NCBI GenBank assembly: GCA_031291755.1 | Contig: JARLIK010000028.1 | Span: 1-64,000 of the forward strand | Length of the DNA stretch: 64,000 nt | Source: Acidocella sp. | GTDB taxonomy: Bacteria > Pseudomonadota > Alphaproteobacteria > Acetobacterales > Acetobacteraceae | Reading direction: 5' to 3' | Part shown: positions 53,332 to 63,579 of the stretch, one piece after another | How positions within the stretch are numbered: the stretch's first letter is position 1 | How the letters are laid out: the number at the start of each line of letters is the position of its first letter | Notes under the pieces: generated by a model | What the model was told of the DNA's origin: nothing | The model's input: the letters and a program-made list of their open reading frames with translations, nothing else | The model's database searches: none | Made by a program: the position numbers and the translations under genes

Positions 53332-54647
53332 TAAAGTGTTCCTATGCTGGTTACAGCAGGTGCTGCGGATAATTGCACATCGGCGCGGATCCAGAAGGAG
53401 AGCACGATGCCCATGGCCAGCAGAGCGATGGAGCCTGCGAAAGGTAACACATAGCTACCCGACCATTCGCTGACTGCCCCGAAAAACAGCGGCGAAACGA
53501 TGGCCGCCACACCGGCCGCGGTGCTCAAAATACCGCCTGCTACGGCGGTAAAACGTGGTGCCACGTCGCTCGGCACGGACCATATCGGCGCTTCGGCCAT
53601 TTCGAGTGAGAACAGCGCCAGTGCCAGCGCAGCTGCGATGACATTCTGATCGTGCCAGACCATGACGACGACCAAGCAGATCAACGCGCCACTGAAAGCC
53701 AGGATTACCACGTTGCGGCGCGCTAGTGTCAAATTGCCGGTGCGGGCGAAAATGCCATCGGTCAGCAACCCGCCGCAAATATCGCCCAGCATACCGCCAA
53801 AAAAGGCGAGTGAGGTGAACATGGCCGAATGCACGATGTTCATGTGGTAGGTTTCGCGGAAGAAGCTCGGCAGCCAGGTCAAATATAGCCACAAGGTCCA
53901 GGCGTGGGCGAAAAACACCAAGGTTGCGGGCAGCATGCGGCGGATCAGGCGTGCCCAAGGCACCTCTGCCGCGCCGCCGACATTTGCCTGATACGGCTCG
54001 AGCGTATCCAGCTCGGCCTGGGTAATGCCCGGATGCGCGGCCGGATTATCCCGTGCGTAAAAAAACCAGCCACAGAGCCAGACGAAGCTAATACCACCCA
54101 AAACGTAAAATGCCACGCGCCAGCCACCCAAGCTGATTAACGCCACCATAAGCAGTGGCGTGATGGTGGCCGCCATGCGGGCGGCGGCGTGAATAAAGCC
54201 TTGTGCGAAGCCGCGCCGCACTTTTGGTACCCAGTTGGTAATAACGCGGGCGGCGGTGGGCAAGGAACCGGCTTCGCCCAGCCCCACAAGAAACCGCGCC
54301 GCGATCAACATGCCCAACCCGCCGGCCACGCCGGTTGCGAAAGTTCCGAAGGCCCAGATGAGCGCTAAAATGGTAAGAGACAGGCGAGCGCCAATCCGGT
54401 CGCCGAGAAACCCGCCCAGCAGCTGGGTGGCGGCGTAGCAATAGCCAAAAGCGGAAAAGGCGAGGCCAAGCTGAATGTTGGAAAGTCCCATTTCCTTTTT
54501 AATCAATGGACCAGCGACAGAGAGATTCACCCGGTCGATATATTCGATGAACACCATCAATGAGAGCAGGAGAAACACCAGCCCGCTGGTGCCGCGGAAC
54601 ATCCGCCATATGGATGGTATTTTACGGGTCATATTGGCTTCGCTCAT
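53331..54647 (-). CDS. MFS transporter, anion:cation symporter type
   Basis: The 438-residue, 12-helix major facilitator begins with the ACS-family signature EYIDRVNLSVAGPLIKKEMGL (about 35-55), then GFLGDRIGARLSL and RFLVGLGEAGSLPTAAR. Members import organic acids such as tartrate, galactarate or phthalate with protons. It is cotranscribed with the SDR and diverges from the GntR regulator across a palindrome. Confidence 0.87.
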   Translation of the reverse strand: MSEANMTRKIPSIWRMFRGTSGLVFLLLSLMVFIEYIDRVNLSVAGPLIKKEMGLSNIQLGLAFSAFGYCYAATQLLGGFLGDRIGARLSLTILALIWAFGTFATGVAGGLGMLIAARFLVGLGEAGSLPTAARVITNWVPKVRRGFAQGFIHAAARMAATITPLLMVALISLGGWRVAFYVLGGISFVWLCGWFFYARDNPAAHPGITQAELDTLEPYQANVGGAAEVPWARLIRRMLPATLVFFAHAWTLWLYLTWLPSFFRETYHMNIVHSAMFTSLAFFGGMLGDICGGLLTDGIFARTGNLTLARRNVVILAFSGALICLVVVMVWHDQNVIAAALALALFSLEMAEAPIWSVPSDVAPRFTAVAGGILSTAAGVAAIVSPLFFGAVSEWSGSYVLPFAGSIALLAMGIVLSFWIRADVQLSAAPAVTSIGTL

Positions 54648-54730
54648 GGCTGTATGATCCTTCCTGACTTTTAAGAGCCAAATTTTCCCCGCAACGGGTG
54701 TGGCCAGCTAATTTTGGTGCGATATTACAT

Positions 54731-54742
54731 ATTGTCGACAAT
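54731..54742. promoter_or_regulatory. Perfect palindrome, probable GntR/FadR-type operator
   Basis: ATTGTCGACAAT is a perfect 12-bp palindrome between the divergent MFS gene (start 54647) and the GntR regulator (start 54818). FCD-type GntR proteins usually bind such short TTGT-like palindromes, so it may serve both promoters. Confidence 0.6.
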
Positions 54743-54817
54743 CTAACAATAGGCTATTTACCCGCAATTAAGGGCACCGTTCGCGCCCATCAAAAATGTA
54801 GGCACCACCGCAACCCA

Positions 54818-55528
54818 ATGAATACAATCAATAAACTTGAATTTTTGAGGTCCAACAGCCTTCCCAGCCTGGTACAGGAGGAGGTGCTGCGCATGATCAA
54901 GGCTGGTGAGTTGGCGGCCGGGGCGCGGCTGAATGAGCTGGACCTAGCTGAGAGGTTGAAAATTAGCCGCTCCCCGCTGCGCGAGGCGATGCGGGCGCTG
55001 GAAGAGGCCGGGTTGGTGCGGCTGGAGCGCAATCGCGGGATGTTCGTCCGGCAAGTGTCACTCGCCGAAGCCTTAGAACTTTATCAAGTCAGGGCTGCAC
55101 TCGATGACCAGGCCGGCCGCCTGCTGGCCCCCGTCATCACTAGTGCGCAGCTCAGCGAACTCGGTGTGATGCTGGATGGGCTTGAAGCGCTGGGTGAGAG
55201 CGATATCGACCATACATTTCCACGCAACATCGCGTTTCATGACCGGTTGGTGGAAATGACCGGCAATACCACGCTGCTGGGCCTGTACCGGCAGGTGATC
55301 AACCGGATGCATTTATTGCGGCGGCGCAGTTTTGCCGGCGGCAATGCGGCCTCACATCGCGAGCACCGGGAAATTCTGGCAGCGCTGGCAACGCGTTCAC
55401 CGCAGGCCGCCGCTAACGCGATGCGCGCCCATGTAGAGCATGGCTACGAGCGTATGCATCAGGCTTCGGCCCAGGACGCGCCGCAGAATACCATGACACG
55501 CGCAAGGCGGCGTAAAGACGCAGCCTGA
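54818..55528 (+). CDS. GntR-family regulator, FCD effector domain
   Basis: The 236-residue protein has an N-terminal winged helix (LNELDLAERLKISRSPLREA, then MRALEEAGLV) and an all-helical FCD domain with metal-ligand candidates in FHDRLVEMTGN and SHREHREIL. The frame is open upstream to 54698, but ATG 54818 (MNTINKLEF) matches family length and stays clear of the palindrome. It probably represses the flanking MFS/SDR and MmgE/PrpD operons in answer to an organic acid. Confidence 0.87.
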   Translation: MNTINKLEFLRSNSLPSLVQEEVLRMIKAGELAAGARLNELDLAERLKISRSPLREAMRALEEAGLVRLERNRGMFVRQVSLAEALELYQVRAALDDQAGRLLAPVITSAQLSELGVMLDGLEALGESDIDHTFPRNIAFHDRLVEMTGNTTLLGLYRQVINRMHLLRRRSFAGGNAASHREHREILAALATRSPQAAANAMRAHVEHGYERMHQASAQDAPQNTMTRARRRKDAA

Positions 55529-55557
55529 CATAATGATTGACTATGAAGGAAACGACG

Positions 55558-56937
55558 ATGCCAGATACGACGACCGCTCCGCCGGCCATTGCCGAACAAT
55601 TGGCAGGCTGGCTTGCTAATATTTCAACCAGCGATCTTCCAGACGGTGCCCGGCAGATGGCGCAGAATTTATTGCTGGATGTGTTGGGGTTATGTGTCGC
55701 AGCCCGGCGTGAGGATTATGTGAAAGCTGTCATTGGTACGGCCGAACCCGGCATCGCGACGGCGTTTGGCCATAGTGGCGGCTTCAACCCTTATGACGCG
55801 GCTTTAATCAACGGCACTGCTGCGCATGGTGAGGATTTTGACGATACATTTGAAGGCGGCCCGGTGCATTCTGGTGCGGTGATCGTACCTGCCGTCCTCG
55901 CGGCGTGTGAACGTGAAAAGCTTGGTGGCGACCGGCTGTTAATTGGCATCGTGACCGGCGCCGAATTGATGTGCCGGCTGGGGTTGGTGACGCCGAAAGC
56001 GATCCATAGTGCTGGCTTTCATCCGACTGCCGTGCTGGGCGCCATGGCCGCTGCCGGTGGGGTATCGGCAGCGCTTGGGCTTAACACGGTTCAGACAGTC
56101 TCGGCCTTTGGCATTGCGGGCAGTATGGCGGCCGGGATCATCGAATATCTCGCTGAAGGCACCTGGACCAAACGCATGCATGCTGGTTGGGCGGCGCAGG
56201 CTGGCATTCGAAGCGCCTTGATGGCCCGCGGTGGCTTTTTGGGTCCGCGTACGGTGTTTGAGGGCACGCATGGATTTTTCAAAGCCTTCGCGCCGTCGCG
56301 CAAGCCGGAATTTTCGCACCTGCTGGATGGGTTGGGGAAAGAGTGGGTGATGCAGAATATTGCGTTCAAGCCCTACGCCTGCGGTACGATGACGCAGCCT
56401 TATATTGATTGCGCCATCGTGCTGGCTGAACGCGGTGTGGCTGCAGATGACATTGCTGATATTACCTGTAATGTGGGGGAAGGCACCGTGCACCGCTTGT
56501 GGGAAACCCTATCGGTAAAACAGGCGCCACCGACACCCTATGCAGCAAAATTCAGTACGCCCTTTTGCATGGCGGTCGGGTTTTTTGATCGGCGCGCTGG
56601 CTTCAACCAGTTCACCGAAGCCAGAATTCATGATTTGGCGGTGCTCGATCTGGCTAAAAAAATTCATTACTGGATTGATCCTGACAATGAATATCCGGCA
56701 AATTTCACCGGGCATTTACGCGCCACGCTGCGCGATGGCAGCGTGCATGAAATTACCCAGGGCTACATGCGCGGCGGTGCGCACGCGCCCTTGCCGCAAA
56801 GTGAAATTGTGCAGAAATTTCTTGATAATGCGGCTTATGGCGGCTGGCAGGGCGAGCAGGCAAAGCGCGCCAGCGACTGGTGCCAGAGCGCATTTGCCAC
56901 CTCGTCTTTATTCGGCCTTGCCGGACTGCGTGCCTAA
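55558..56937 (+). CDS. MmgE/PrpD-family protein 1
   Basis: The 459-residue protein starts at the ATG at 55558, with AAGGAA upstream; TTG 55537 would add seven residues. It has the all-helical MmgE/PrpD fold: HGEDFDDTFEGGPVHSG, FHPTAVLGAMAAA, and KPYACGTMTQPYIDCA. The family includes 2-methylcitrate dehydratase and cis-aconitate decarboxylase; substrate acids cannot be separated by eye. It starts 29 bp after the GntR gene and is followed by a second, distinct family member and an MFS carrier. Confidence 0.86.
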   Translation: MPDTTTAPPAIAEQLAGWLANISTSDLPDGARQMAQNLLLDVLGLCVAARREDYVKAVIGTAEPGIATAFGHSGGFNPYDAALINGTAAHGEDFDDTFEGGPVHSGAVIVPAVLAACEREKLGGDRLLIGIVTGAELMCRLGLVTPKAIHSAGFHPTAVLGAMAAAGGVSAALGLNTVQTVSAFGIAGSMAAGIIEYLAEGTWTKRMHAGWAAQAGIRSALMARGGFLGPRTVFEGTHGFFKAFAPSRKPEFSHLLDGLGKEWVMQNIAFKPYACGTMTQPYIDCAIVLAERGVAADDIADITCNVGEGTVHRLWETLSVKQAPPTPYAAKFSTPFCMAVGFFDRRAGFNQFTEARIHDLAVLDLAKKIHYWIDPDNEYPANFTGHLRATLRDGSVHEITQGYMRGGAHAPLPQSEIVQKFLDNAAYGGWQGEQAKRASDWCQSAFATSSLFGLAGLRA

Positions 56938-56992
56938 AATTCAGGCGCGGCTGCGTGCCGTTGCATAAAGTGTATTTTGAACAGGAGCCCTA

Positions 56993-58348
56993 ATGTCGAC
57001 CACCATACCGTCCACAGCCATCACCCAAATTCTTGCGGATTATGTCGTCCATGCCAAGCCGCAGGATTTACCGGCAGATGTCCGCAAGGCTGCAACCTGC
57101 ACGTTCCTCAATTGGACCGGTTGCGCAGTTGGCAGTGCGCATCATGAAACTCTCGATGTTGCGATTGCAGCTTTGGCGCCATTTTCCGGACCTGGTGTTG
57201 CCAGTGTTTTGGGCCGCAAAGAACGGCTGGACCCGCTGCATGCTGCGCTGATGAATGGTATCTCCTCACATGTGTTCGACTTTGACGATACGCATCTGCG
57301 CACCGTCATTCATCCTGCTGGCCCGGTGGCCAGCGCCTTGCTGGCTTATGCGGAATATAAACCGGTGAATGGAATTGATTTCATCAATGCGCTGGCCTTG
57401 GGAATCGAAGTGGAATGCCGCATCGGCAACGCGGTTTATCCTGAGCACTACGATGTGGGCTGGCATATTACCGGGACTACCGGCGTGTTTGGCGCTGCCG
57501 CCGCCATTGGCAAACTGCTCGGCCTCGATACGCAACGCATGACGTGGGCGCTGGGGCTTGCCGCGACACAGCCTGTAGGTTTGCGGGAAATGTTTGGTAC
57601 TATGACAAAGAGTTTTCACCCAGGCCGGGCCGCGCAGAATGGTTTTACTGCCGCGTTGCTGGCGGAGAAAGGCTACACCAGTTCGGACCAGGGTATTGAG
57701 GCAAAGCGCGGCTGGGCCAATGTGCTCAGCACCAAGCATGATTATGCCGAAATTACCGATGGTCTTGGTTCGCGCTATGAATTGCTGACCAACAGCTACA
57801 AGCCTTTTGCGTGCGGAATCGTGATCCATCCGGCTATCGATGGTTGCATCCAACTGCGCAACGCGCATGGCTTGAAGCCGGAAGATGTGAGGTCAGTTGA
57901 GTTGCGTGTGCATTATCTGGTGCTGGAACTTACCGGCAAAAAAACTCCGCGCACCGGGCTTGAAGGTAAGTTCAGCGTCTATCATGCTGCCGCCATGGCG
58001 CTGCTTGAAGGGGCGGGTGGTGAACCGCAATTCTCTGATCAAGCGGTGATTGACCCGAATGTCATAGCGCTACGGGACCGCATTACGGCAATCGTCGATG
58101 ACAAAATCGCGCCGGATGAAGTGCGCATTATGTTGACATTGAACAATGGCAAAGTGATTGAGCAGCATGTACTACATGCTATCGGCAGCATCGCCCGTCC
58201 GATGACCGAGCGTGATCTCGAAGCCAAATTTCGTGGTCTGGTAGATGGCATACTCGGCACCAAACGCTCCAAGGAACTGCTGGATATCTGCTGGCAGCTT
58301 GAAACACTATCGGATGCCAGCAAAATTGCGGAAGCCGGACGTCTTTAA
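56993..58348 (+). CDS. MmgE/PrpD-family protein 2
   Basis: The 451-residue protein has HVFDFDDTHLRTVIHPAGP as the active-site block, WHITGTTGVFGAAAAIGKLLG, TKSFHPGRAAQNG and KPFACGIVIHPAIDG. It is clearly related to protein 1 but diverged, so two consecutive lyase or isomerase steps, or a heteromer, are possible. AGGAG lies at the usual distance before the ATG. A hairpin follows before the MFS gene. Confidence 0.87.
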   Translation: MSTTIPSTAITQILADYVVHAKPQDLPADVRKAATCTFLNWTGCAVGSAHHETLDVAIAALAPFSGPGVASVLGRKERLDPLHAALMNGISSHVFDFDDTHLRTVIHPAGPVASALLAYAEYKPVNGIDFINALALGIEVECRIGNAVYPEHYDVGWHITGTTGVFGAAAAIGKLLGLDTQRMTWALGLAATQPVGLREMFGTMTKSFHPGRAAQNGFTAALLAEKGYTSSDQGIEAKRGWANVLSTKHDYAEITDGLGSRYELLTNSYKPFACGIVIHPAIDGCIQLRNAHGLKPEDVRSVELRVHYLVLELTGKKTPRTGLEGKFSVYHAAAMALLEGAGGEPQFSDQAVIDPNVIALRDRITAIVDDKIAPDEVRIMLTLNNGKVIEQHVLHAIGSIARPMTERDLEAKFRGLVDGILGTKRSKELLDICWQLETLSDASKIAEAGRL

Positions 58349-58365
58349 CGATTAAATTACAAACG

Positions 58366-58387
58366 GCTGAGTGAGGAATCACTCAGC
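58366..58387 (+). terminator. Perfect hairpin between MmgE/PrpD gene 2 and MFS gene
   Basis: GCTGAGTGA-GGAA-TCACTCAGC is a perfect 9-bp stem with a GNRA-type loop. The following TGCAAAAATAAAA is A-rich, not T-rich, so it may protect the upstream mRNA end or act as a weak terminator. Confidence 0.45.
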
Positions 58388-58436
58388 TGCAAAAATAAAA
58401 CTCGTCCAAGTCATATAATTATGGGGCAGTGATACA

Positions 58437-59840
58437 ATGAGTGTGCATGACGATACGGGAATGACACAGAATTACGGTATTTTGGCGCGCATCGACCGGT
58501 TGCCGCCGTCGCGCCATTTGACAGGTCTGGTGGCGAGAATCGCCGCCGGTGGCTGGTTTGAATTTTATGAGTTATTCATGCCAGGCTTTATATCGATTGG
58601 CTTGGTACGGGCCGGCATTTTTACAATGTCCAACAGGGGCCTGCTAGATTACCATAGTTTCGCAAGTTTTCTGGGATCATTTTTCTTCGGAATGCTCTTG
58701 AGCACTGCGCTGTTCGGGTTTGTCTCAGACCGGTTTGGCCGCCGTTCGGTATTCATCTATTCGATGGTATTTTATTCCATCGCTCAGTTGTTTGTGGCAA
58801 TCCTAACCGACCCGCTGATGATTGACTTGGCGCGGCTATTTGCAGGATTTGCGGTCGGTATGCAGCTTGTAAATAATGATAGCTACCTCTCCGAGTTGAC
58901 GCCCCGGAGCAAGCGTGGCCGGTACATGACCGGTGCCTATATTTTTGTGCTTTCGGCCATCCCGATCGTTGCACTTTTTGCAGCGATCCTGGTCCCGCTT
59001 GATCCGTTTGGTATTTCAGGCTGGCGTTTTGTAGTTGCCTTTGGTTCGGTGGGCGGCATTTTGGTGTGGTCGATTCAACGCGGGTTGAAGGAATCACCGC
59101 GCTGGCTGGAAGCGCATGGCCGGGTTGCTGAAGCTGATGCGATTGTATCAGAGATTGAGGCGAGCATTGAAACGGAGCTTGGCGTTAAACTTCCGGCACC
59201 CGATCTTTCGATTCCTGATGTCGCTGTCGATACAGGCGCGTGGCGAGAGATGTTCAGCAAATTCTACCTGCCGCGAACTTTGATGCTTTGCGTATTCCAG
59301 TTTGCCCAGCCATTTGCGGTATTTGGTTTTACCGCGTTCGTCCCGGTGCTTTTGATGAAGCATGGTTTTACCATTGTGCACTCGCTTTATTATTCCATGA
59401 TGATTGTGCTGCTGGCGCCGGTGGGCGCTGGTTGTGCAGCGCATTTTGCCGAACGAATCGAACGGAAATGGCAATTGGTTCTTATGGCATTGTTCATCAG
59501 TATCAGCGGCACTGTATTTGCGCTTGCCATCAGCGTGCCGCTGGTGGTGTTCTCTGGCGCTTGTATTGCATTGGGCAATAGCTGGCTGACCGCAACTTTT
59601 CACCCGTACGCGGCGGAAATATTTCCCACCCGAATCCGCGCCCGTGCGGTTGGTTTTACATTTTCGTGGAGCCGGATCGGGTCGATCTTCGTCGGCTTCT
59701 GGGTCAGCGACCTCCTGGCCGTGTATGGACCAGGTGGCGTATTTACCATGATCGGCATTGCGATGCTTGCCATCATGATCAGTATTGGCGTGTTCGGCCC
59801 CAAGACCAATGGCAGCAGCTTGGAGGTTCTGTCGCCGTAA
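58437..59840 (+). CDS. MFS transporter (sugar/organic-acid symporter type)
   Basis: The 467-residue, 12-helix carrier has motif A GFVSDRFGRRSVFIYS (about 98-113), an N-terminal WFEFYELFMPG helix as in metabolite:proton symporters, and YAAEIFPTRIRARAVGF in the second half. It lies downstream of the two MmgE/PrpD genes and probably brings in their substrate. The transported acid is unknown. Confidence 0.86.
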   Translation: MSVHDDTGMTQNYGILARIDRLPPSRHLTGLVARIAAGGWFEFYELFMPGFISIGLVRAGIFTMSNRGLLDYHSFASFLGSFFFGMLLSTALFGFVSDRFGRRSVFIYSMVFYSIAQLFVAILTDPLMIDLARLFAGFAVGMQLVNNDSYLSELTPRSKRGRYMTGAYIFVLSAIPIVALFAAILVPLDPFGISGWRFVVAFGSVGGILVWSIQRGLKESPRWLEAHGRVAEADAIVSEIEASIETELGVKLPAPDLSIPDVAVDTGAWREMFSKFYLPRTLMLCVFQFAQPFAVFGFTAFVPVLLMKHGFTIVHSLYYSMMIVLLAPVGAGCAAHFAERIERKWQLVLMALFISISGTVFALAISVPLVVFSGACIALGNSWLTATFHPYAAEIFPTRIRARAVGFTFSWSRIGSIFVGFWVSDLLAVYGPGGVFTMIGIAMLAIMISIGVFGPKTNGSSLEVLSP

Positions 59841-60031
59841 GAACTTTGGATGCTTGAATGGAGCCACATATGAAAAGCGGCACCAGTTACGGCTGGGGTG
59901 CGGCGCTATGTGGTCCGGCCCCCTAGAACTGATCCACCATTGGTGCAGTTTTGCGGTGCCGGCGAAACCCCTTGCTGGAAGTGGTCTGCACGCGCAACGT
60001 GAGTCTGACACAGATAACGAGGAGAACATAC

Positions 60032-60646
60032 TTGGACGTTGGGGACCAAAAATCCCGCCGCTGGGCGCGGCTGGCCGAGGCGGCGGCGTTCACTATGGCC
60101 ATTCATGCAGATCAGTGCCGCAAAGGCTCCAAGACGCCCTACATCTCGCATCTGTTGGGTGTGGCCAGCATTGTGTTGGAATTTGGTGGCGATGAGGACC
60201 AAGCCATTGCGGGGTTATTGCACGATGCCATCGAAGACCAGGGAGCAGAGCAGGAGCCGTTGATCGAGGCGCGGTTTGGGCCGCGCGTGGCGGCCATCGT
60301 GCGCGGTTGTACCGATGCGGATACCTTCCCCAAGCCGCCCTGGCGGGCGCGTAAGGAGGCGTATATCGCGCATCTGGAAACTACCGGGCCGGATGTCTGG
60401 CTCGTCTCTTGCGCTGACAAGCTCTACAATGCCCGCGCCATAGTCACTGATCTGCGTGCCCTGGGCGATGCTATGTTCAGCCGCTTCACCGGCGGCAAAG
60501 ATGGCACGCTCTGGTACTATAGGAAATTGGCCGAGGTGTTCGGGCGCGTTTTTCCCCGAATCTTATCTACGGAACTCAGTGTGGCCGTGGCCGAAATGGG
60601 AGCGCTCGCGGGGGCGCCGGCTGTTTCAGTCGCGGGTTTTATTTGA
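60032..60646 (+). CDS. HD-domain phosphohydrolase (RelA/SpoT HD-like)
   Basis: The 204-residue protein starts at TTG 60032 with AGGAG at 60020-60024; the upstream frame lacks a start signal. The HD metal site is visible: H25, H40 (ISHLLGVA), the HD pair H64-D65 in LLHDAIED, and a later CADKLYNARA aspartate block, as in the hydrolase half of RelA/SpoT and small alarmone hydrolases. No synthetase or ACT domain is present. ppGpp-like hydrolysis is plausible. It stands alone upstream of fixL. Confidence 0.82.
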   Translation: MDVGDQKSRRWARLAEAAAFTMAIHADQCRKGSKTPYISHLLGVASIVLEFGGDEDQAIAGLLHDAIEDQGAEQEPLIEARFGPRVAAIVRGCTDADTFPKPPWRARKEAYIAHLETTGPDVWLVSCADKLYNARAIVTDLRALGDAMFSRFTGGKDGTLWYYRKLAEVFGRVFPRILSTELSVAVAEMGALAGAPAVSVAGFI

Positions 60647-60912
60647 GTCGATTTCGCCAGCGGGATAAAAAAACTGTTATAATATAAATGCTTATGCGTA
60701 TAAAGCCAGTAAGTCTCACTTACATTACCTAAAAATCTCACTGGGATTCTTTGAGTTTTTGCCATAAATGCCCTCTTGTTTCATTAAACATCTGAATTCG
60801 GTGTCCACGAAACCCGTAATTGCTCAACGAGGCCTGTTGCAGGGCGTAACCATCTTCTTGTTATGACAGGTGATATGTCGTAGTAGCCTTTCACCCAACT
60901 TAGGGTTTATTC

Positions 60913-62823
60913 ATGGTCATGGACTTGAGCAGTGCCGCAGCGGCCCCTGATGGGTCCGGGAGCCCTGATGATTTCAAGTATGCCGTAGAAGCGGCTGGCG
61001 TTGGAACCTGGCGGTGGGACGCCATCTCCGATCAGGTCAGGCTGTCTCCTGAGTCTGGGATTTTGCTGGGTTGCGGTGCTGGCCAACCAATCAACTACGC
61101 GGCATTTCTGGCACAGGCTCACCCGGATGACCGGCCTCATTTGGATCAGGTTTTGCGCGGCAGTTTTGCCCGGGACGGCAGTTTCGAAACCGACTTCCGT
61201 ACCATCTCCTCAACCGCTGCGTTTGGCCGTTGGATCAGGGTCCGGGGAAGAGGTTTCAATCGTGATGGCGTGCCGTTTGCAGCGAGCGGCATCTTCACCG
61301 ATGTCTCTGGTTACAAGCTGGTAGAGGCGGCGAATAGCCGCTTAGCCGCCGTCGTCAATTCTTCCGATGACGCGATTGTCGGTAAAACCCTTGAAGGCAT
61401 CATCACGGATTGGAATTCTGGCGCTGAGGCTATTTTTGGCTACACAGCGGCAGAAATGGTCGGCCAGACGATTTCGCTTCTGGTTCCAGCTGATCAACCG
61501 GATGAAACGTTGCAAATTCTCGAGCGCATCCGGCGTGGCGAGCGCGTTGAGCATTTTGAAACGCGCCGCCGCCGTAAGGACGGCACGATTATCGATGTTT
61601 CGCTCTCGGTTTCACCGGTGTGGGATCAGGCGGGGCGGCTGCTTGGGGCTTCAAAAGTGGCGCGGGATATCACGGCCACGAAACAAGCGCGAAACGCGTT
61701 GCTGGAGGGCGAAGCCCATCTGCGATCCATCCTTGATACCGTACCCGACGCGATGGTTGTTATTGACGAACAAGGGCGGATCCAGTCGTTCAGTGCTGCC
61801 GCCGAGCGGCTGTTTGGCTATACGGCGGCAGAGGTTGCTGGGAAAAATGTCAGCATTCTGATGCCATCGCCGTATCGCGAGCAGCATGACAGCTATCTTG
61901 GCCGGTATCTTACAACCGGCGAAAAACGCATCATGGGCAGCAGCCGGGTGGTGATGGGGCAGCGTAAAAATGGCGCGACCTTTTCGATGGAGCTTTATAT
62001 CGGTGAGGCCTGTGGCCAGCAGCAGCGTTGGTTCACAGGCTTCGTCAGAGACCTTACGGAGCGGCAGGAAGCGCAGCAGCGGCTGCATAATGTGCAGGCC
62101 GATCTAGCACATATGTCGCGGTTCACCGCGATGGGCGAAATGGCATCGACCCTGGCGCATGAATTGAACCAGCCACTGACAGCGATCGTCAGCTATTTGA
62201 ATGGTTGCCGCCGGCTGCTTGAACGTGGCGACGGCGCCAGCATGAGCATTCTCAATGACGGTATTGAGCGTGCCGCCGAACAGGCCTTGCGGGCCGGCCA
62301 GATTATTCGCCGCCTGCGAGAATTTGTTTCGCGCGGCGAGACGGAGCGGCGGGTGGAGAGCCTGCCGAAGCTCATCGAGGAAGCCAGCGCTCTGGCCTTG
62401 ATCGGAGCCAAGGAATCCAGCGTTAGGGTCACATTTAATTTCTCGTCTGGCGCCCCTTTTGTCTTCGCCGACAAAATTCAGGTGCAGCAGGTGCTGCTCA
62501 ACCTTATCCGCAATGCCACGGAAGCAATGCAGGAGTCCGCGCGCCGGGACCTCACGATATCGACGGCGCCCACCGAGGGGGCGATGGTGGAGATTAGTGT
62601 CATGGATACCGGGCCAGGCATCATGGAGAAAGTTGCGTCGCAGCTCTTTCAGCCTTTTGTCTCTACAAAGGCGACGGGCATGGGCGTGGGGCTGTCAGTC
62701 TCGCGCACCATTATCGAGGCGCATGGCGGGCGGCTGTGGGTTGAACCTAATCCGGAAGGCGGGAGTGTCTTCCACCTGACCCTTCGCGCCATAGAGATGG
62801 AGGAACCTGCCGATGAAGTATAA
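60913..62823 (+). CDS. fixL: Heme-PAS oxygen-sensing histidine kinase FixL
   Basis: The 636-residue soluble protein has three PAS domains (about 20-135, 140-260 and 268-385), then HisKA and HATPase. The third PAS is FixL-like: [17 protein letters not shown] and [10 protein letters not shown]. It has the proximal heme histidine H325 and arginines R331 and R345 at the same spacing as H200, R206 and R220 of Bradyrhizobium FixL. H416 in LAHELNQPL is the phosphorylation site; N-box LIRNATEAM and G-box DTGPGI follow. It overlaps fixJ by 11 bp. Two extra N-terminal PAS domains are more than in classical FixL. Confidence 0.93.
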   Translation: MVMDLSSAAAAPDGSGSPDDFKYAVEAAGVGTWRWDAISDQVRLSPESGILLGCGAGQPINYAAFLAQAHPDDRPHLDQVLRGSFARDGSFETDFRTISSTAAFGRWIRVRGRGFNRDGVPFAASGIFTDVSGYKLVEAANSRLAAVVNSSDDAIVGKTLEGIITDWNSGAEAIFGYTAAEMVGQTISLLVPADQPDETLQILERIRRGERVEHFETRRRRKDGTIIDVSLSVSPVWDQAGRLLGASKVARDITATKQARNALLEGEAHLRSILDTVPDAMVVIDEQGRIQSFSAAAERLFGYTAAEVAGKNVSILMPSPYREQHDSYLGRYLTTGEKRIMGSSRVVMGQRKNGATFSMELYIGEACGQQQRWFTGFVRDLTERQEAQQRLHNVQADLAHMSRFTAMGEMASTLAHELNQPLTAIVSYLNGCRRLLERGDGASMSILNDGIERAAEQALRAGQIIRRLREFVSRGETERRVESLPKLIEEASALALIGAKESSVRVTFNFSSGAPFVFADKIQVQQVLLNLIRNATEAMQESARRDLTISTAPTEGAMVEISVMDTGPGIMEKVASQLFQPFVSTKATGMGVGLSVSRTIIEAHGGRLWVEPNPEGGSVFHLTLRAIEMEEPADEV

Positions 62824-63436
62824 TGCCGTCGTGCATCTGGTCGACGACGATGACGGGGTGCGCCAGGCACTGGCGTTTCTGCTGACCAGTTCGGGCTTTG
62901 CAGTAAGGGTTTATGAGTCTGCCTCCGCCTTCCTTGAGGCGATCCCTACGTTGCAACCAGGTTGTATTGTAACGGACGTCCGCATGCCGGGAATTTCCGG
63001 ACTGGAGTTGCAACGGCAATTAAAGGCACGGCAAATATCCTTGCCGGTCATCGTCATGACCGGACATGGCGATGTGGCCCTGGCGGTTGAGGCGATGAAG
63101 GCGGGGGCCGTCGATTTTATCGAGAAGCCGTTTGCCGATGAAACCATGATTTCCTCGATTCGCGTGGCCCTCGACCGCCACGCGCGGGACGCCGGGCGGG
63201 ATATTGAAATGGCGGCGATCAGCGCAAAACTGAGGACCCTGACCGCCCGAGAGACCGAGGTTCTCGAAGGTTTGGTAGCCGGTTTGCCGAATAAAACCAT
63301 TGCTTATGATTTGAATATCAGCGCGCGCACGGTGGAGGTTCACCGCGCCAATGTCATGACCAAGATGGCAGCAGCCAACCTTCCGGAGCTGGTACGAATG
63401 GTATTATTGCTGCGCTCGGGGGTCAGCGGTTCCTAG
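62813..63436 (+). CDS. fixJ: Response regulator FixJ
   Basis: The 207-residue protein has a receiver domain with acidic pocket DDDD (11-14), phospho-acceptor D55 in IVTDVRMPG, conserved Thr in VIVMTGHGD and Lys in IEKPF, joined to a LuxR-type HTH ([19 protein letters not shown], then [14 protein letters not shown]). It is activated by FixL when oxygen is low and should switch on fixK-like genes. It is coupled to fixL by overlap. Confidence 0.93.
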   Translation: MKYNAVVHLVDDDDGVRQALAFLLTSSGFAVRVYESASAFLEAIPTLQPGCIVTDVRMPGISGLELQRQLKARQISLPVIVMTGHGDVALAVEAMKAGAVDFIEKPFADETMISSIRVALDRHARDAGRDIEMAAISAKLRTLTARETEVLEGLVAGLPNKTIAYDLNISARTVEVHRANVMTKMAAANLPELVRMVLLLRSGVSGS

Positions 63437-63483
63437 CCAATCAGTGCCATCGCCGCCGTCATTTTCAGAAAACACACCATTGT

Positions 63484-63497
63484 TTGAGATGGATCAA
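63484..63497 (+). promoter_or_regulatory. FNR/FixK-type box upstream of the orphan receiver gene
   Basis: TTGAGATGGATCAA fits TTGA-N6-TCAA and differs from the FNR consensus TTGAT-N4-ATCAA in one position. It lies 83 bp before the receiver-protein ATG at 63580, a suitable distance for an activator site. It links that gene to low-oxygen control, as expected beside fixLJ. Confidence 0.65.
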
Positions 63498-63579
63498 ATC
63501 ATCGCTGGTCTTTCTTGCCCTAGATGGCGGATTGATTTGTACGATGTGGCGGCTCGTGAGGGACGCAGGAGTTCCAGGA

